DNA from: Isoetes taiwanensis | Taxonomy: Eukaryota; Streptophyta; Lycopodiopsida; Isoetales; Isoetaceae | DNA length: 64,000 bases | Assembly: GCA_021234155.1 (NCBI GenBank) | Contig: JAJEKV010000002.1 | Coordinates: 34,762,128-34,826,127 of the forward strand | Direction: 5' to 3' | Shown here: one piece after another, positions 13,869 to 26,444 of the stretch | Numbering within the stretch: the stretch's first letter is position 1 | How the letters are laid out: every line of letters starts with the position of its first letter | Notes under the pieces: model-generated | Database searches by the model: none | Told to the model about the DNA's origin: nothing | Seen by the model: only the letters and a program-made list of their open reading frames with translations | Translations under genes and position numbers: made by a program

Positions 13869-14096
13869 TTAACCATTTTTTTCTGTCCTGGCCAAAATAA
13901 ATTTTATATGACCATAACCCGATTGGGTTCCGTAGACGTTAAAATTTCCTTCCTTCCTTCCTTCCTTCCTTCCTTCCTTCCTTTGAGTCTTGTGCACCCT
14001 CGGATGTCCCGCTAATGGACTATCATGCGCTTCATACAAGAGCCTCATCCTTAACTCCAAATCATCCGGAATGCACATCCGATCTTTATAATACAA
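13869..14096 (-). pseudogene. Integrase zinc-binding region of G, interrupted
   Basis: Reads YYKDRMCIPDDLELRMRLL then the His-containing HDSPLAGHPRVHKTQ, the HHCC N-terminal region of Ty3 integrases. It is cut by an 74-bp insertion at 13911-13984, after which the WPGQKK-type motif resumes. The CxxC half lies left of the ORF in another frame. Confidence 0.8.
13911..13984 (+). mobile_element. Extremely 5'-truncated LINE tail with (TTCC)n
   Basis: The unique part ACCATAACCCGATTGGGTTC followed by CCGTAGACGTTAAAATT matches the 3' ends of the LINE copies at 24.3 and 27.8 kb. It ends in about nine TTCC units. It interrupts the integrase of G between the HPRVHKTQ and WPGQKK motifs. Confidence 0.75.
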
Positions 14097-14213
14097 GAGT
14101 CCATTAGATAACGAGTATTATGGAAAATCGGCAGCCTTTTTGATATTGGCAACCACCGGCCCAAAATACGGGTCTCTTGCCACCTTATCCATGAGATGAT
14201 CGTCCCATTAACT

Positions 14214-14550
14214 CTAAAGCACATTAATAGAGGTCAAACAGGATCTACGAGACAAAGCATCTGTTATCACATTCTCCTTGCTCGGCTGATACTCAATCTC
14301 AAAATCGTATTCTTCTCGCAATTGCATCCATCTCCACTGCCTATTATTTAAATGTGATTGCTTCACAAAAAATTTCAGATTTTGATGGTCAGTCTTCAAC
14401 GAGAAATGACGATCTAATAGGTAATGTCTCCATACACGCAAAGCATATATAATTGCCAGCATCTCTAAATCATATACTGGATAATTCTTCTCTGCTGGCG
14501 ACAATTTATGAGATGTATAGGCACAAACCTTACCATTATGCATCAAAGCT
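14214..14550 (-). pseudogene. RNase H domain of G, C-terminal part
   Basis: Reads NGKVCAYTSHKLSPAEKNYP then YDLEMLAIIYALRVWRHYL and TDHQNLKFF, standard Ty3 RNase H blocks, ending near DALSRRS. The residues upstream of ALMHNGK in the ORF belong to LTR B, not RNase H. The missing beginning lies at 56426 and beyond, across the insertion. Confidence 0.9.
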
Positions 14551-15665
14551 TGTGACGTTCCAGGGATATACGCTATAAATACGTATATTTCCGGGTCCGT
14601 GTCACTGTACAAGTCTACTTTTAGCCTTGCATACCTTATGAAGTGGCATGGGTGCATATCTAAGTTAAGTATATAACTTAGATAACCTTAGGATAAGGCC
14701 CATTTTCCACATGGCTTTATCCTATTGGGCCACCACCACACGACCATGTCCCATTGGAGCCACGTGTCATCCCATGTGGACCCTAACCTATATTAACCTA
14801 AACCCTAACTCTAGGCCTCTTTCCTGGCCCCAACACCCTGGGAACCTTCTTTGCACTCGAAACTCCATTTCGAGCATCGTTTGTCGTGGCATAGCCTAGT
14901 GCAGCAGCCTCCAGAGTGCGTGCACGATCTTGGAGCAAGCGCTACTTCAACCACTTCGAAGATCATGGAGACGCCAGGAATTGGAGGGAGCTCTTCGGGA
15001 GCAGGTATTTTGTAGTGTTCCTAGTAGTTCATCTGGAAGTTAGCACTCCAGATGAGTTAGTATTTCGTATCCAGAGTAGAGCCATCCTAGGACCCTTATG
15101 CAACATCTTGAACCCTAATCAAGAACCCTAACTGTAAGTTAGATATGTATGATTAGGTTAGATGTTATTATGATGAAGTTGTGTAATGATGGTTGATCAT
15201 GTTTGCTCCTCTTGTATTGGGAAGGGGGGTAGAGACCTAGCAGCCATTACTTAGTAATGCTCCTAGTTAAACCCTTTAGTTCCTATTATATGCAGCCTGT
15301 GCATAGGAACCCACCGGGCTACGGAGGCTATGATATGACTCAACACTACATAACGGGGCTAGAGGCGATACGGAGGGAGGGTCCCTACTGAGCGCGGCTA
15401 CTGGGGACCCCATAGCGGGCTAGGCTTATGGCCGGTCACTTCGTGTGGGCCGGGCATGGGTCCGACACCTCCTGCGGCAATGGTGTTGCCCTGCCTCTCA
15501 GGAGTTGCAGGTGATGGCCTGGCTCTTGTTTTGGGGGATTAGGTCGGGGACGAATCGTGTGTCTCCACGATTTTCTAGCTGCCCATGGAACCTCTAGACC
15601 CCGGGAAGGGGAGATGCAACCCTTCCTGCCTCGACGGACTGGGGAGATGCAACCCGGAGTAGTCT
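14551..15665 (+). repeat. Solo LTR B, left fragment
   Basis: 5' portion of the LTR. It holds an AACCCTAA-type telomere box near 14800-14815. Homology to LTR D runs from about 15040 (TTCATCTGGAAGTTAGCACT) through the AACCCACCGGGCTA block to GGAGTAGTCT, where it stops exactly at the inverted repeat of T. Confidence 0.88.
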
Positions 15666-15686
15666 CATTAGAGGTTTGGTGGAGTC
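15666..15686 (+). repeat. Left terminal inverted repeat of T
   Basis: CATTAGAGGTTTGGTGGAGT, complementary to 55911-55931 at 16 of 21 positions with the first eight perfect. It begins precisely where LTR B homology ends. Confidence 0.65.
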
Positions 15687-16096
15687 TATTAACGCCCTTG
15701 TAAGCCCTTCCCAAATTTGGATTTTAGTTGGTACCCGAACCTGCAGGTATGGGCAAAAAGCCCCCACGAACCTTAACCGAACCTCATCCCTGGAGCGACC
15801 GAACCTGGTAAACGTCATTATTACTTGCTGTTTTACTCATTACGCCTAAATCCCTCCTCCCCCCACCTTTCCACCGAACTGAAGCTACAAGGAGTAGCTT
15901 CGAGCGGGACACCTCAAGAATGCCTCAATTGGGCGCTAAAGCTTTGGAGGGCATTTCGAATTTAGTTTTGATGTCAATCCTCGCCCAAATCCAAAGGAAT
16001 TCTCTAGTTTTCCTTCGTATTTTGGCGAAGAATTGCATCAATTTGGTCGCCGGACTGTGGAGCTCGAAAAGCGATCACGCGACTCTGAATTCGATC
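15687..16096. other. Left subterminal region of T
   Basis: Contains CCGAACCT at 15735, 15777 and 15799, also found twice in the right end. It is GC-richer than the sequence that follows and probably holds the promoter of gene X. No gene seen. Confidence 0.5.
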
Positions 16097-16161
16097 TATG
16101 GCAGAGGTAACTGTTCTATCAATTTCGGGCAATGACAATGATTTTTTGAATACAATTCCGG

Positions 16162-16680
16162 GTGGAGGTGCCCAAAAACTGCTTGCCCTACAAAAATCAA
16201 TATAATCGGAAGGAACAGGTCGATGAGAATGCTCTTCGAGCTTCTGGTGCAATGAATATTGATCTTTGGGCACGTGGGGAACTGTATCCCATCGATCCGA
16301 TCACCAGAAGACATCCTGAATTTCATTCTCCATCGGGGCTTATTCATTTTGCCTGTAAGGGTAATCAAGGTCTGCTTGGCTATTGCAATAATATTTCAAG
16401 TAATTCTGATGTGCGTTTGAGAACAATGTACAATCAATTGTGTGGAGTGCATTGCAATATGGTAGCACACTGTAATTACCTCCAACAGTGTAACTATTTC
16501 TTAACCAACAGGTCTAAGAATACAGAAGAACTGCAAGCTTCCAATCAAAGGTTGCTTATGGAGGTGGAGTCACTTAAACAAGGATTGAAGAGATGCTCTG
16601 AGGACAATGACAAACTGGAGAGGAAGTTAAAAAGACTGAAAATGACACCACTGGGCATGAGGGAGAGGAAAAAAACCTGA
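16162..16680 (+). CDS. 5' ORF of gene X: coiled-coil protein
   Basis: Up to 172 codons. An upstream ATG at 16097 opens a frame that runs into this one only through a frameshift or intron. Visible features: a cysteine/histidine-rich middle (about residues 70-110) and a C-terminal heptad-like coiled coil with leucines and many Lys/Glu (about 120-165), ending in basic residues. It precedes the transposase-like ORF by about 110 bp in the same direction, so it is either the N-terminus of X separated by an intron or a partner protein. No family was recognised. Confidence 0.5.
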   Translation: MEVPKNCLPYKNQYNRKEQVDENALRASGAMNIDLWARGELYPIDPITRRHPEFHSPSGLIHFACKGNQGLLGYCNNISSNSDVRLRTMYNQLCGVHCNMVAHCNYLQQCNYFLTNRSKNTEELQASNQRLLMEVESLKQGLKRCSEDNDKLERKLKRLKMTPLGMRERKKT

Positions 16681-16792
16681 GGCCCTAAGTATACTTGCCC
16701 CTAGTGGTGGGGGCTCTAGAAGAAGAATCCACGCTATTAAAAATCTGATGGATCCTACTATGGCTGAAAAGAAGAAGTGAAAACCTTGTAAT

Positions 16793-17846
16793 ATGGCTAG
16801 TTTGTTGAAAACGCTTGTAACTAAATATGATGTTATAGATATGTTGAAGCTTCCTGGAGCTAACCATTTAAGAAAAGCTGTTGTTGAACAGGTGCTTACT
16901 GAATTGGGAAAGAGTCAAAGTGCTGATAGCATGCAAGAATTATGTGACAATGTGGGTATCAGTCGACAAGCTTACATTGCTCTCTTTAGATGTTTGCAGG
17001 ATGGTATCAAGCAACAGGGTATTACGAAGACCATACTGCCAAGATTCAGTTATGTCAGAGCAAGTAGAACAAAGAGGAATGCAGAAGTACACGAACATTT
17101 GGGAGAGATGTACCAGATCACCACATCCGTGCACTTGGGATCACTAATCACTGGGAAAAGTAAGAAGAAGGGTGGCTCCGGAAATGATCTATTTGTTCTT
17201 AATGAGAAGAATAATTGTTGGATGGATCTCTCTAAAATGCTTCTTCTGTTAGTTCGCTTCTATGATATGAAAGTGGAAGAATGTGGAGGGAAACTCCAAA
17301 TTGCTATAAAGTTGGATGAGATGGAACTGATCAAAGGTGAAAAGTATGAGAGGGTTTCTTTGACATTAATGAACAGGGCGTTGTCAAATTCTGATAATGA
17401 GGAAGGGAAGTTCTCTGTTCAATCAGAGGACCATATTTGGTGGATAGGGATATTTCAAGTACCGGAAGAAAATCATGGTGTTCTTCAGTGGGTCTTTAGG
17501 TTGAATGGCATTTGGCTGCTGATCTAAAGACCATCAAGTGCATGTATAACATGAAACATGGTTCCGGTAAGACTACCCACGCATGTCCTTACTGTTTGTA
17601 TGCTAGGGTAGATGATAAGGGGAAGGGAATGAGTACTCTCATTTGTGACCAGGATGCTGAACCAACGCGTGAGAAGGAGGACAAAACTTTGATCCCCGTA
17701 CTTGCAATTCTTGTGAAGAGAGTACATATTTGCACTCTCCATGCCTTTCTAAGAATAATGGATAAGATGGTGTACATGAGCATTCTTTTTGCTTGGAATA
17801 AGTCTCCACAATCAGCCAGAGAAAAGTGTATGAAAGATGTTGAGAA
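16793..17846 (+). pseudogene. Gene X copy 1: DDE-transposase-like protein, 5' part
   Basis: ORF 16793-17527 (244 codons), then the frame shifts and continues as 17512-17846. An N-terminal helical region contains GISRQAY. It is followed by LNEKNNCW, then KLDEMELIKG, which I take as the first acidic catalytic block. After the shift comes AADLKTIKCMYN with CPYC, which resembles the second-Asp block plus zinc ribbon of eukaryotic DDE transposases. Compared with copy 2, this copy lacks 79 bp near 17498, causing the frameshift, and it stops abruptly at 17846 before the third catalytic block. It is nearly identical to copy 2 over 17135-17846. The transposase assignment is an inference from motif order. 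Confidence 0.6.
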
Positions 17847-20160
17847 TTGTGGTTTTCCGGCAGTGCTAGTTACGCGGATTTTTGTTTTCTGACCTTTTCC
17901 GGCGTTCGAGCGTTTCGTAAGAGGGAATGCTATAACGGTGGTTGCTTTCTTTGGCGGTGGGTAACGCAAACAAATCGGTCTGAGCAAACGGCTCTGGTGC
18001 AAACGTTTCTATGGCGACGATGGAGATGCTCGATTTCTGGGCTACAAGTAAACTTTTTGCTGGAGATTCTTACCACTGTTCATGCAGCAAGCAAGCAAGC
18101 GGCGGCTTATTGGTTTAAAATGAGGCGCTCATCAGTATTTTAGAAAGCTGATTTCCAAGGTAGATTTTGCATTTCGGTTTTGGTTCTTGGAGGAGGAAAG
18201 GCATTTTGTTTTTGGTTCTTGCAGGAGCAAAGGCATTTCGTTTTTGCTCAAAGCTAATCCGTGAAAGCTCTTCTGAGAAAAAGAAGCATTGGAGCATGCA
18301 TGCAATCCTTATCATGCATCCGTGAAAGCCCTTTTCTTGCATTTCGTCTTTGGATCTTGCAAATGCATTTCGTTTTTTGTTCTTGAATTTGTTTCTGGTC
18401 CTGGAACTCAGTTATGTATCTGTAATCATACAGGACTACGTTTATGATTTTTTTTTCTCCAGTGGAGCTTTGGAGCAGCCATGACTGAAGCTAGAAGAGC
18501 CCTTTTCTACTGTTTCATTTTTCAGTTTCTAATTCATTGCAATAAGATCTTTCCAGGTACTACCTTGCATAACTTTGCAGAATTTCGTTTTAAAAATGCA
18601 ATTAAAGTACATTTATCTGGATGAATGCCCTGCATGATATTTTACTTTCATCTCATTTTAGTTTTCATGTCTATTAATATTAGCAGACTGAGGCTAAGGT
18701 AAGCCAAGGCCGCTTTCTGGCCTTATTGCTGATTCTTTTTACAAGAAGATTGGAGTATGACACTGGTTACTCTTGGTTGCAAAGCTTGGTATCCTTAGTG
18801 CTAATGTTTTAGTGGCTTTGCTGGGGCCTTCTCATGTGATGTAGATTAGAGAAAAAAATGTGGGGAAAATTGCATGCTATCAATGTTAGGCAAGAGTTGC
18901 AATGGATTCTAAGACATGGATTGGTGAAAATTAAATCTTTCTTTTGTATTGATTTACAGTTAAGGCCATGCTTGCAAGGACATCAATAAAGTTTATAAAT
19001 ATTTTTGCCTATGCTACGTCATGCCAGACATGAAAAATTGTTGTTGCTGCTACAAACTCGTACAGGTTAGTTGTTCTGCCTTTTAAAATATTGTTTGTAT
19101 CTCTTTCAAATTTTACATGGACAGGACATGCATGCCATCATGTGATTGTACAAGGCATCTGATGCAATCAGTTAAACGTGTTCACATATCTGTGTCTTTT
19201 TATCACAAAGATAAGCAACCCAGATACGGCCCATGCCTATTTCTATATTGAACAAAGCAGAATGAGAGTCCCGTTCTTGGGAAGCCAAAACGATCAGATT
19301 CGGTCCAGTGTCATGATGTGGATCACATCACATGCTGCACCATGTATGTCATGAAGTTTAAAAAATTATACTGAATCATTCAAAAATTGACGTTTTGTGT
19401 CTGGGTAGATGCACATCAGCAAATCCAGTAGGAGTAAACTACGGCCAGTTACCATATGGTTTTTCGTTACCTGAGCAAGCTGTAATCAGGGAAAGCTTTA
19501 AGATGCAAATTTTGGATGCAAATGGACAAATTTCTGCATTCAAACTCGGTAAGCCAGAATGTAGCAGAGTATTTGTTGAAGCTGATTATTATCCGAGTAG
19601 TTTTTGTGCCTTGAAAGAACATGTTGTGCATGAAACTTAGTAGTGTTCAAGAAAATTGCATAGGCCTGATACTGATTGGATACTGATTTCACAAAAAATT
19701 GATGTTATTTTGTGAAAATAGTTATTCTATGGCAAGGCAGTAATATTTAAAATACGTTTGTGGCATGAAGCCCATTGTCCTATCTTAACCTAGAAGAATT
19801 TTTTTTTGGAAAATATATTTGACAAGGAGGCTTCTATTTGACAATATAAACTATAAAACATGGCTTTTGCGAATATTAATGTGGTAGTACGAATGCAATT
19901 CACATCTAATTGTTAAATGCCACATCTCCAAAGAATTTGTCAACCTTGAGGAGATATTACCTCAAATGGGGATTTCTATTACATTGGTCGTATCTAAGTT
20001 CACCCCTTGCCTGTGTCTCTACTATTGTTTCAGTTGTTATGCACATTTGTTTCGCATGCCAATTGATTTAAATGTGAGCTCATCAGGCTAAGAAGAGAAA
20101 ATAAATGACTACATTTCCCTTATGCACATGTTTTCCCTTAATAATCTCTCAAAACAACGT
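17847..20160. other. Unassigned region after X copy 1
   Basis: Sequence unrelated to gene X starts at 17847. It contains a degenerate five-copy repeat (18169-18386). The ORF at 19395-19640 opens just after a splice-acceptor-like GGGTAG, but its product is not recognisable. No supportable gene. Confidence 0.4.
18169..18386 (+). repeat. Five-copy GCATTTCGTTTTTGG repeat
   Basis: Degenerate units of the form GCATTTCGTTTTTGGTTCTTG at 18169, 18201, 18232, 18339 and 18365, separated by 10 to 85 bases. The spacing is irregular and no coding frame is maintained. Confidence 0.7.
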
Positions 20161-22505
20161 CGTTGACTACGAATGTGAATTTGGTCTAATTTGACGTGAC
20201 ACACTACGAGAAATGCCTTAAGTAGTGACAACACATAATATAGAAAAGAGGGGGCATGTTCAGTTGCTAAAATGTGAATTTGATTTAATTTGATGTCACA
20301 AACAGTGAGAAATGCCAATGAAATCGTCCATAACAATCTACAAATTCATGCACTACGCATTTTATTTATGGGTGAAGATATTGTATGCGAAGCAATGCTG
20401 GGTACTGGTTTGCTAACTATGCATTGATCAATGGCGTTTTAGTGGCGTTTTATCATCTTGAGATACTTAATGTTTTGTTTGCTCATATGAGAACCCCCCC
20501 CCCGGTGGTCCTCCTTTTTGGAGGTTAACGCGTAGGGGTATAGATCTCAGTGTTCACCTAGGCTTCATCCATAATGATTTTGAGAATGGTCATAATATTT
20601 ATCTTCCTCAAATTTGTAGGAAAAATGCTATACAAATTGGAGAATAGCTTTGTTTGATTATGCCCTCCCTCCCTCCCTCCTTAAGTGACTTAGATGCCTA
20701 ATCCTCACGTGTCTTGCAATCCTTAAGTGATATCTCTTGCTATTTGCAATAGGCATTGAGCTCAAGTTATGAACGGCTATAAACAACATATTTGGTATTT
20801 CTTTATACTACATGATCCTTACTATCATATACTTATGTGCGGCAACGCCAGACACAGGTTTACTAGAACAGATCAACAACGATGACATTAGCCTATCCTC
20901 ATTGATTTGGCCACCCCAACATTTTTTGTGCGAGACATTAACAAATCAATTAAAACTTTTCTGATCCTATTATGACAATTTTTTGGGCATGACATTAACA
21001 GTTCTATCACAATTCTCTATCACAAATTTTTTGATCCTACTAAGGCAACATATCATTTACAATAATACCACACACGACATCATAACAAGTTATCAATACC
21101 AACGTTTCTACTTGCAGGACACTATAACAAGTTATCCAAGAGACAACATAAAATAATTGGGTATTACAAAGCATATTTGTAATAGTTTTCTTATATGATT
21201 AGCCCTTCAACATACAATCTTCGATCTTATTGGCTTTCAATACTTATCCTAAAGAATTGTGATACTTTTTGTAGCCTATTGCATGAGTTCTGCAACTGCC
21301 ACACCTATAGCAATAGTATTTAGATAATGCACATAAGTATTAGCGAGTCCAAGTTGCAAATAACACGCGTTAGCAATTAACACCTAGGCAGAATAACCTG
21401 GCAGAATAACACTCTCCCAAAACCTTCCCGAACAAGCTAGAGAAATGCTCTTCATTGAATTGCAAACTATGCAACCACTTCTACTTTTCCATAGATAAGA
21501 AGAAGCTATAACAAATTCAATTATCGTATTGGAGCAATATTATCAAGTAAATGGATAGATAATGAAAATACAAAACAAACACAATTGCATTTGGGGATCT
21601 ACAAATGGTTTCGTCCTGAGGTGGTTTCGTCCAGTATCAACATGTGGTGTTGTCGAAAGTTGCACGTATGGAACTTAAAGGCCGAGCAAAAATACATGGT
21701 AGGACATTAGCCCAGCAACGCCGGGCACACGTTTATAGTAGACATACTTGAATTAGCCAAGCGCCCTACACTCTTGAAGTGTTGAATAATCGTACGTTGT
21801 ACTTCTACGAAGAGCAATTTAAATGAATTCAAAAAAGGTATTTGCAAAATATTTAAATATCAACTGACGAAAATGTATACCTCCTTAATTCTAAACAGCT
21901 CTATTGCACTACAAAATAACAATATAGAAGTTGGATCCATTATTTTTAGTGGCGTGCATTTTGGTGCCGACGCGTGGCATCAGCCAATAACACAGAATGG
22001 AAGTTAGCTTCATGCATTTCGACTGACCGGCTGCGCAGGTTAGGGCTTTCTTAGGTTTTGTTTTAGGTTTATAGTCGCCGCCAGTTCTCACCATCGGCAG
22101 TTCTTCCCAGACTAGAGTGCTTGCCATCGCCAGTTCTTCACAGATCGACAGTTCTTTACGGTGCTTGCCATCGTTACCATAATGGAGCATTTTGAAGCTC
22201 GCAATAGGCATGTTCTTCCTCTGTTTTTGATCCAACGCCCAATTCTTCAGAAGAAATGCTTGCCATGGCCTTGTTCTTTGGCCCAATGTCTGCTCTTTGA
22301 CCTAGTTTGCATGTAGTTTATTTCTGCACAGGTAGCAGATCTCTTCAAGGGTCAAAAAACCGCAGGTTTATCGCAGGATCTGTTCAACGAAAAATCTCTG
22401 TAAAACCTTGTCGGATCTTGTAAGAATGCTGTAAGTCTGCTGGCAAATGCCCTGTAAATTTGTTGGATCTGCAGAAAGAAAAAAAGCATCCCCAACTTCT
22501 ATATT
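20161..22505. other. Unassigned region with small direct repeats
   Basis: A 45-bp direct repeat, AATGTGAATTTG...GAAATGCC, at about 20171-20215 and 20271-20316. There is a C homopolymer near 20492 and a CCCT run near 20666. CACTAC motifs at 20205 and 21908 could be transposon termini but are unpaired. Short ORFs only. Confidence 0.4.
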
Positions 22506-22611
22506 GTAGGGGAATGGAGGTTGAGGCCTCCATTCCGATTTCCAGGTGACCCGCTCGCGGGACCCCACCTGAAAACCCGGAATGGAGGCCCCAACCTCCA
22601 TTCCCCTATAC
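22506..22611. repeat. Nested foldback (106-bp inverted repeat)
   Basis: Arms 22506-22548 and 22566-22611 pair almost fully around a GC-rich loop CCGCTCGCGGG. Each arm is itself an inverted repeat (GGAATGGAGG...CCTCCATTCC), so a cruciform within a cruciform is possible. It could be a foldback MITE or a small-RNA precursor. Confidence 0.85.
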
Positions 22612-23522
22612 AAAAAGGAAGATATGGGCAATACCTTGCTAAATTCGAGAGGGATTTGGAATTAAAGAATGCCACTACTTGCATTCTCGAAGCCTCATAA
22701 GCATGCCTCCAAACAAAATTGTAGAATCTAACATAATATGTAAGCCCATGATTAAACTTAAGCAAGTATTAACCAGTTGCTCCATTATGCCATGCAAAGG
22801 CAATGAGTAGATGAGAGTTGTCTATTCTGATACTTTAGCATTTCCATGTTCAAATGCATTAAGATTAGGTGGTCCCTGCTCCAAAGCCTTCAAAACCTAT
22901 ATGGTATCATCATGTTCCAAGGCAAAATCACTAAGGTATACCTTGGTGCGAGGGCCTTATGGGCCTCTCTTATACAATCATGCATTGAGCAGTAGATACC
23001 ACTATTTTCATGCCCTGGCATTTAGGGTTGATTTATCATGACACACATAATAATTTTATACACAGAGCTTGTTAACTTTGTTAATATTGGTTTGTTGCAT
23101 AGGCTCAAAGCCTGCCCAATAACTGAGAAGGAATTGATCCCAACTGTGGCAAATGTAGTGCAATAGGGAAGAAAAATCAAAGTGATAAGCAAAGGGGCTC
23201 ACAGCTCTTCCTTATTGGTGTGTCCAGGAGGAAACGAAGGCCTTCTCATCAGCCTAGATCCGCAGCTCTAGATCTAGCTCTTCTTCCACCATAGCTCTAG
23301 ATCAGCCTTCTTCCACCATAGCTCCAGATCTAGCAGCAAAAACTGCCACAGTTGACGCAAGTGTTCTCCTGCAAAATTGTGACAGAGATTGCCAAGTATG
23401 ATCCCACAATTCCACATACCATGTCCTAGAGTGGCCTATAGATTGCCTAATTGGTGAGATGAAGTGGCACTTGAAAGTTTGCCCTAATAGAGACAGGTTT
23501 TTGGCCTCTTCAACATTCTGCC
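22612..23522. other. Unassigned sequence upstream of LINE fragment
   Basis: Holds an imperfect internal duplication with CTAGATC and CTTCTTCCACCATAGCTC blocks at about 23264-23335. No gene was recognised. Where the LINE fragment begins within 23460-23530 is uncertain. Confidence 0.4.
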
Positions 23523-24353
23523 ATGAAGCGCCATCTCCACTATATCTACAAGGTGCACCACATGGATGATGTTAGGTATCCTGTTCTTGCACTTGCCATG
23601 GCTGAATCTCCTCAGCGTTTGAAACGATGTTGGAAAGAGCATTGCACTACATGGTTTGCTCGTTGGGTTGTGCAACCAGAGCACTGCCTGATGCTTGCCA
23701 GTTCTGATCCTGAGCTTTTGCAACAATATCTTAATGGTCGTTTTTCTCAAAAGATATGGGACGCAGTTACTTTGGCCCAAGTGAAAACTGGTCATTATCA
23801 TGCACACATAAATCCCACTTTGGCACCAGGGCCCCAAGCTTATTTGCTTGCTTCATTGTCCAGGAACAAGCTTGTAGCTATTGCATCAATTCGCACGGGG
23901 TCCCACAGGCTACGGATTGAGACAAGTAGATGGGAGCGGCCGCAATTGCCGCGAGAAGCGAGACTATGTGCCTGTTGCCAGTTACAGGTTATTGAAGATG
24001 AAAGCCATACTCTTCTGAGTTGCCCTGCTTTTGAGATAGTCCGGAATCATTTTTCGACCTTAGCATTCCATTCCACGCTTCCACAACTTCTCAGCGCACC
24101 ATCTGTGCATGACTTGGCATTATACATACTTGAGGTTCTAGATAAACGTCTGCAATTACTGAGCCCTCAGTAGTCATTATCTAAGCTTGTCTAGTATCAT
24201 CATTACTGCAAAGGTTTTTCCCTTGAAAACCTTTCGAGGCAGGGGTTTTTTAATCCTAGTAGTAATGATTGTACTAGCCCATTGTATGGGTCCCATGACC
24301 TATTGGTCTCCGTGGACGTTAAAAAACTATTCTATTCTATTCTATTCTATTGT
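23523..24353 (+). mobile_element. 5'-truncated LINE copy with (TATTC)n tail
   Basis: An ORF of 216 codons is the C-terminal end of a LINE ORF2, homologous to 28013-28816 (for example HINPTL, RIETSRWERP/RIETGRW). It ends in a zinc-finger-like CACCQ...EDESHTLLSCPAF. After the stop at 24173 a 3' untranslated stretch carries GGTCTCCGTGGACGTTAAAA and then about five TATTC units. Only the last quarter of the element is present, typical of abortive target-primed reverse transcription. Confidence 0.85.
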
Positions 24354-26390
24354 TCAAGTAATATCATTTTGTGTACTTTGTCTATGAGAGTTTGGAGAAG
24401 GTAGTGCCATTACAAATGATATTACAATTGTCATAAACATTAACACTTGAATTATCAATACGAAAATTACAACAAGTATTGATAGTAAGAGTGATGTAAG
24501 TCATGATATTATCCATGACGCCATTATCGACACATATAGCATCATATGCTAGCACTGATATAATATTGTCAATATGTGATACTATAGATGAAGCTATGGG
24601 TGATACTGTAATTGGCATGAGCTATAACACTTATATTGTCATTAACACCATTGGAGTAATAAATGATGGTAAAGTTGATGCAATATGTGATATTATTCAT
24701 GACGCTATTAGTAACACATATATTGTCATTAGTTAATACTGTTATAATTGTTGACCAAATTTATGACGATAATGATGATGCTATAGATGATAGAATCTTG
24801 TCATTAGTAGTGTCACTGACCTTGAATATCATTATTTGTATCACTTAATACTTTTTAGAATTTTAGGTGACATTAACACTAGAGTTGTTACTGGAACTAT
24901 TCTGGGTTCATCCACCATAATTGGTCCAGCATACCCTCTGCCACTTAAACCCAGGTATCTAACAAGAGAAATTTCCATTTCACAAGATACCACCACTTTT
25001 GGAATCTTCACTCGATTCTTTATGGCCGTGGAGAATTTCATGACCAATAGATTTACTGATATGTTGTGGTGATTGCCCAAACCTCATTGAATTCAGCAGT
25101 TTTTACGCCAGGCCAGAACTGCATTCTTCAAACTTTCTAGCATAAAGGGGTCCAAACGTTTCTAAAATTGAAAATAATTTACGTTTTATGATAAAACATG
25201 TTGATTTACATGTTTTCATGTTTCGTTGCTATTAGATGGCATTATATGAAGTCGTCAAACCATTTTTAGCTCAAAAAGTCGCTTTGAGGTTGTGAATTGT
25301 TTCTCCTTTACTATAACAAGTTTTGACGTAAGACTTGCGGCCATAAGTTGTCAACTCTAAGAGCTATAGTCCAATAATTTTTTGAAATGTCTATAAGTCA
25401 TGTTGATCTCAATTTTCACTAAAGAAGATTCGATACAGAATCCAGGACAAAAATAGAACTAACGTGGTTTAACTAAACTTATATATAAGCTTTCTAAAGG
25501 CAATAAATGATGCACTCCATTCATTCCACTTATACATTCATAATAAAGAATTTTATGAACTTAAATATGGTGAATAACCATGTATTCTTTACATTTAGAA
25601 GTGGTTGCCACTACACAAAATTAGAGTTTAGCTAAGGTAATAATACAAAAACTCATCTTTTATGGTAGGCAATATTTTTTTTATGAATGTCACCCTTCCT
25701 TGGCAACATAGATCTTGAATTTCATGTTAAAGTAACATATTATGTACAAGATTTGATTTAAAATAGACATGGACCATTTCTGGTTTGTACTTAGGCTTGC
25801 CATATTTTAAAGCAAGATAGCATTCTTTTCAACTCATGATTGACGAAACATGATAGAAACTTAAAATATAGTTTGTATCGTCTTAGTGCAAAACACACGA
25901 TGAAATCTTCTTATTTTTTACTATCATAAACTTAGTACACGTGTTTGCTGCTTAAGAGTTCCTACTTTAGGTATAATAATAGTAACTTTAGCTTGTCTTT
26001 CATGATAGACTATAATTTTTATGGGTTCAAGCTTCATTGGCAACATAGATCTCCAATTTGATGTTAAAAATAACATACTACTATATGTAAAATTTGAATA
26101 TAAATGGGCATGGACCATTATGGTCCACAATTAACGAATTAGGTATAGAATTAAATCTCTCTAATTATGATTACCAATTTTATTTATTGTTCATTTGTCA
26201 CTTATACAATGATATGGCAATTTTCTACCTTCTCTAACATAATTTTTGGAAGGGTGAGTGGAGATTCATATAGGTTCAGTTTGCTTGTGCTTCAACTTTA
26301 CCATTAAATAATGCAATTCTAGCAACCAACTAATTAAGATGAGGATGTTCTGGCTTCTTGAATGATCATAAGCCATGTGGACCAGCAATG
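24354..26390. other. AT-rich region, no gene seen
   Basis: 24,400-24,850 consists of diverged AT-rich repeats, for example GATATTATCCATGACGCCATT near 24507 against GATATTATTCATGACGCTATT near 24690, which keep some frames open by chance. The remainder is unremarkable. Confidence 0.4.
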
Positions 26391-26444
26391 GAAGGAAGGA
26401 AGGAAGAAAATTTTAACGTCCACGGAACCCAATCGGGTTATGGG
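26391..26444 (-). mobile_element. LINE 3'-end fragment with (TTCC)n tail
   Basis: On the minus strand, CCCATAACCCGATTGGGTTC then CCGTGGACGTTAAAATT, followed by TTCC units. It is nearly identical to 13911-13984 in the opposite orientation and of the same family as the 24.3-kb and 27.8-kb tails. Confidence 0.8.

Noticed and set aside
19395-19640. Plus ORF with VGVNYGQLPYGF, reminiscent of the start of beta-1,3-glucanases
   Set aside because: Similarity ends after about seven residues, no further family blocks follow, and there is no signal peptide or second exon.
20205-20235. CACTACGAGAAATGCC as a CACTA transposon end
   Set aside because: No matching inverted partner with a 3-bp duplication was found nearby.
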